Virus record (IMG/VR): IMGVR_UViG_3300017917_002280
Span: 1-64,000 of that record
From: a virus
Reading direction: 5' to 3' (one strand)
DNA: 64,000 bases
In this document: piece by piece, positions 63,649-64,000 of the stretch
Position numbering within the stretch: position 1 is the first letter of the stretch
Layout: every line of letters begins with the position of its first letter
Position numbers and translations under genes: made by a program
The notes under the pieces: model-generated
The model's input: only the letters and a program-made list of their open reading frames with translations
What the model was told of the DNA's origin: nothing
Database searches by the model: none

Positions 63649-63670
63649 CCCTTTGTTTATAAGGGTTTTT
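63649..63670 (+). terminator. Intrinsic terminator h5
   Basis: CCCTT-TGTTTAT-AAGGG followed by TTTTT; second of a tandem pair with h4. Confidence 0.75.
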
Positions 63671-63679
63671 CGCCCCTGC

Positions 63680-63710
63680 GGGGCGCCCCCGGACAATTCG
63701 GACATTTAAG
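63680..63710 (+). repeat. 31-nt duplicated element, copy B
   Basis: GGGGCGCCCCCGGACAATTC, then GGACATTTAAG; three differences from copy A. Its first half can pair with upstream GCCCC-TGC (hairpin near 63,672). It is followed by TGTGAT-ACGA-ATCACA (63,713-63,728) and CAGAAACTCT. Confidence 0.85.
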
Positions 63711-63779
63711 TCTGTGATACGAATCACACAGAAACTCTCAGGAAACTCTAAAGATTCATCGGCGTGTCGCGTAGGTAAT

Positions 63780-63800
63780 GTCAGTACCTTGTGCTAAGAT
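63780..63800 (+). promoter_or_regulatory. Array promoter P5
   Basis: GTC (63,780-63,782), 12 nt, TAAGAT (63,795-63,800), with TG before the -10 (CCTTGTGC). The upstream box CGGCGTGTCGC at 63,760-63,770 is at the same distance as in P1. Leader ends in GAATGAAAGGG. Confidence 0.68.
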
Positions 63801-63829
63801 GAGGGCATCACCGAATGAAAGGGCAACTA

Positions 63830-63994
63830 ATGACCACTCTCAAACTTCCGACCTCTTGGAACTACAGCACTTCTATGTACCGCAAGTGGACTTGTAAGGA
63901 CTGTGGCTTCTCCATTGAGGGTTCCACCTCTTACCGCCTGTTCCGAAAGGCTTGGGACGCTAACCACCTCACCAAACACAATGCGAATGCCTGA
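63830..63994 (+). CDS. C2H2-like zinc-finger protein (54 aa)
   Basis: ATG after GAAAGGG. WTCKDCGFSIEGSTSYRLFR then AWDANHLTKH gives Cys22-x2-Cys25 and His46-x3-His50, a C2H2-type finger with a long loop. Probably DNA- or RNA-binding. The gene ends 6 bases before the window edge. Confidence 0.65.
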   Translation: MTTLKLPTSWNYSTSMYRKWTCKDCGFSIEGSTSYRLFRKAWDANHLTKHNANA

Positions 63995-64000
63995 CCTTTG

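Overview
The window is most of the genome of a tailed double-stranded DNA phage with siphovirus-type structural genes. No integrase, repressor, tRNA or host gene was recognised, so a virulent lifestyle is likely. The host is probably an actinobacterium of modest G+C. This is an inference from a holin plus DUF2746-like membrane protein pair, a peptidase fragment resembling actinophage lysins, -10 boxes of the form TANNNT, a class II ribonucleotide reductase and ThyX. Most of the window is A+T-rich; the last 2 kb on the right is visibly richer in G+C.

Layout. Positions 1-60,209 are almost entirely read leftward (minus strand), in tightly packed genes that often share ATGA or TAATG stop/start junctions. 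In order of transcription, from right to left: holin and DUF2746-like protein (60.2-59.6 kb); class II RNR (59.3-57.4); a large LamG-like structural protein (57.4-54.0); a small protein, portal, protease-scaffold fusion and major capsid protein (53.9-48.9), closed by a strong terminator; head-tail connectors and tail terminator (48.8-46.3); major tail protein (46.2-45.4), closed by a second terminator; tail assembly chaperones with a -1 frameshift site (45.3-44.6); a 2,752-residue tape measure protein (44.6-36.4) carrying an apparent ADP-ribosyltransferase domain; tail hub, tip, fibres and adsorption proteins (36.4-17.8). The replication, recombination and nucleotide module follows (17.8-5.2): metallophosphoesterase, DnaB helicase, primase, SSB, DnaE polymerase, MazG-like protein, RecA, nucleases and a RuvC-like resolvase. 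Last come small zinc-ribbon proteins, both terminase subunits, a GroES and the start of a peptidase at the left edge.

A pure A/T divergent region (60,227-60,315) separates this from rightward genes: ThyX, a small protein, and a proteasome-like Ntn-hydrolase whose Thr1/Asp17/Lys33 spacing is intact. From about 61.9 kb to the right edge lies an array of mini-operons. Each is headed by the same rigid promoter element (GTC, 12 nt, then a TANNNT box preceded by TG). They encode peptides of 19-81 residues, many with CxxC motifs and two with one membrane helix. They are separated by five hairpin terminators with the same stem and by a duplicated 31-nt element.

How the genes work together. The phage carries its own replicative core (DnaE, DnaB, primase, SSB, RecA) and dNTP supply (RNR, ThyX, MazG-like), plus standard siphovirus packaging, head and tail genes. 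The parts most worth a second look are the enzyme-like domain inside the tape measure, the protease-Tudor-scaffold fusion with an internal start, the proteasome-like hydrolase, and the promoter/terminator/zinc-peptide cassette array at the right end.
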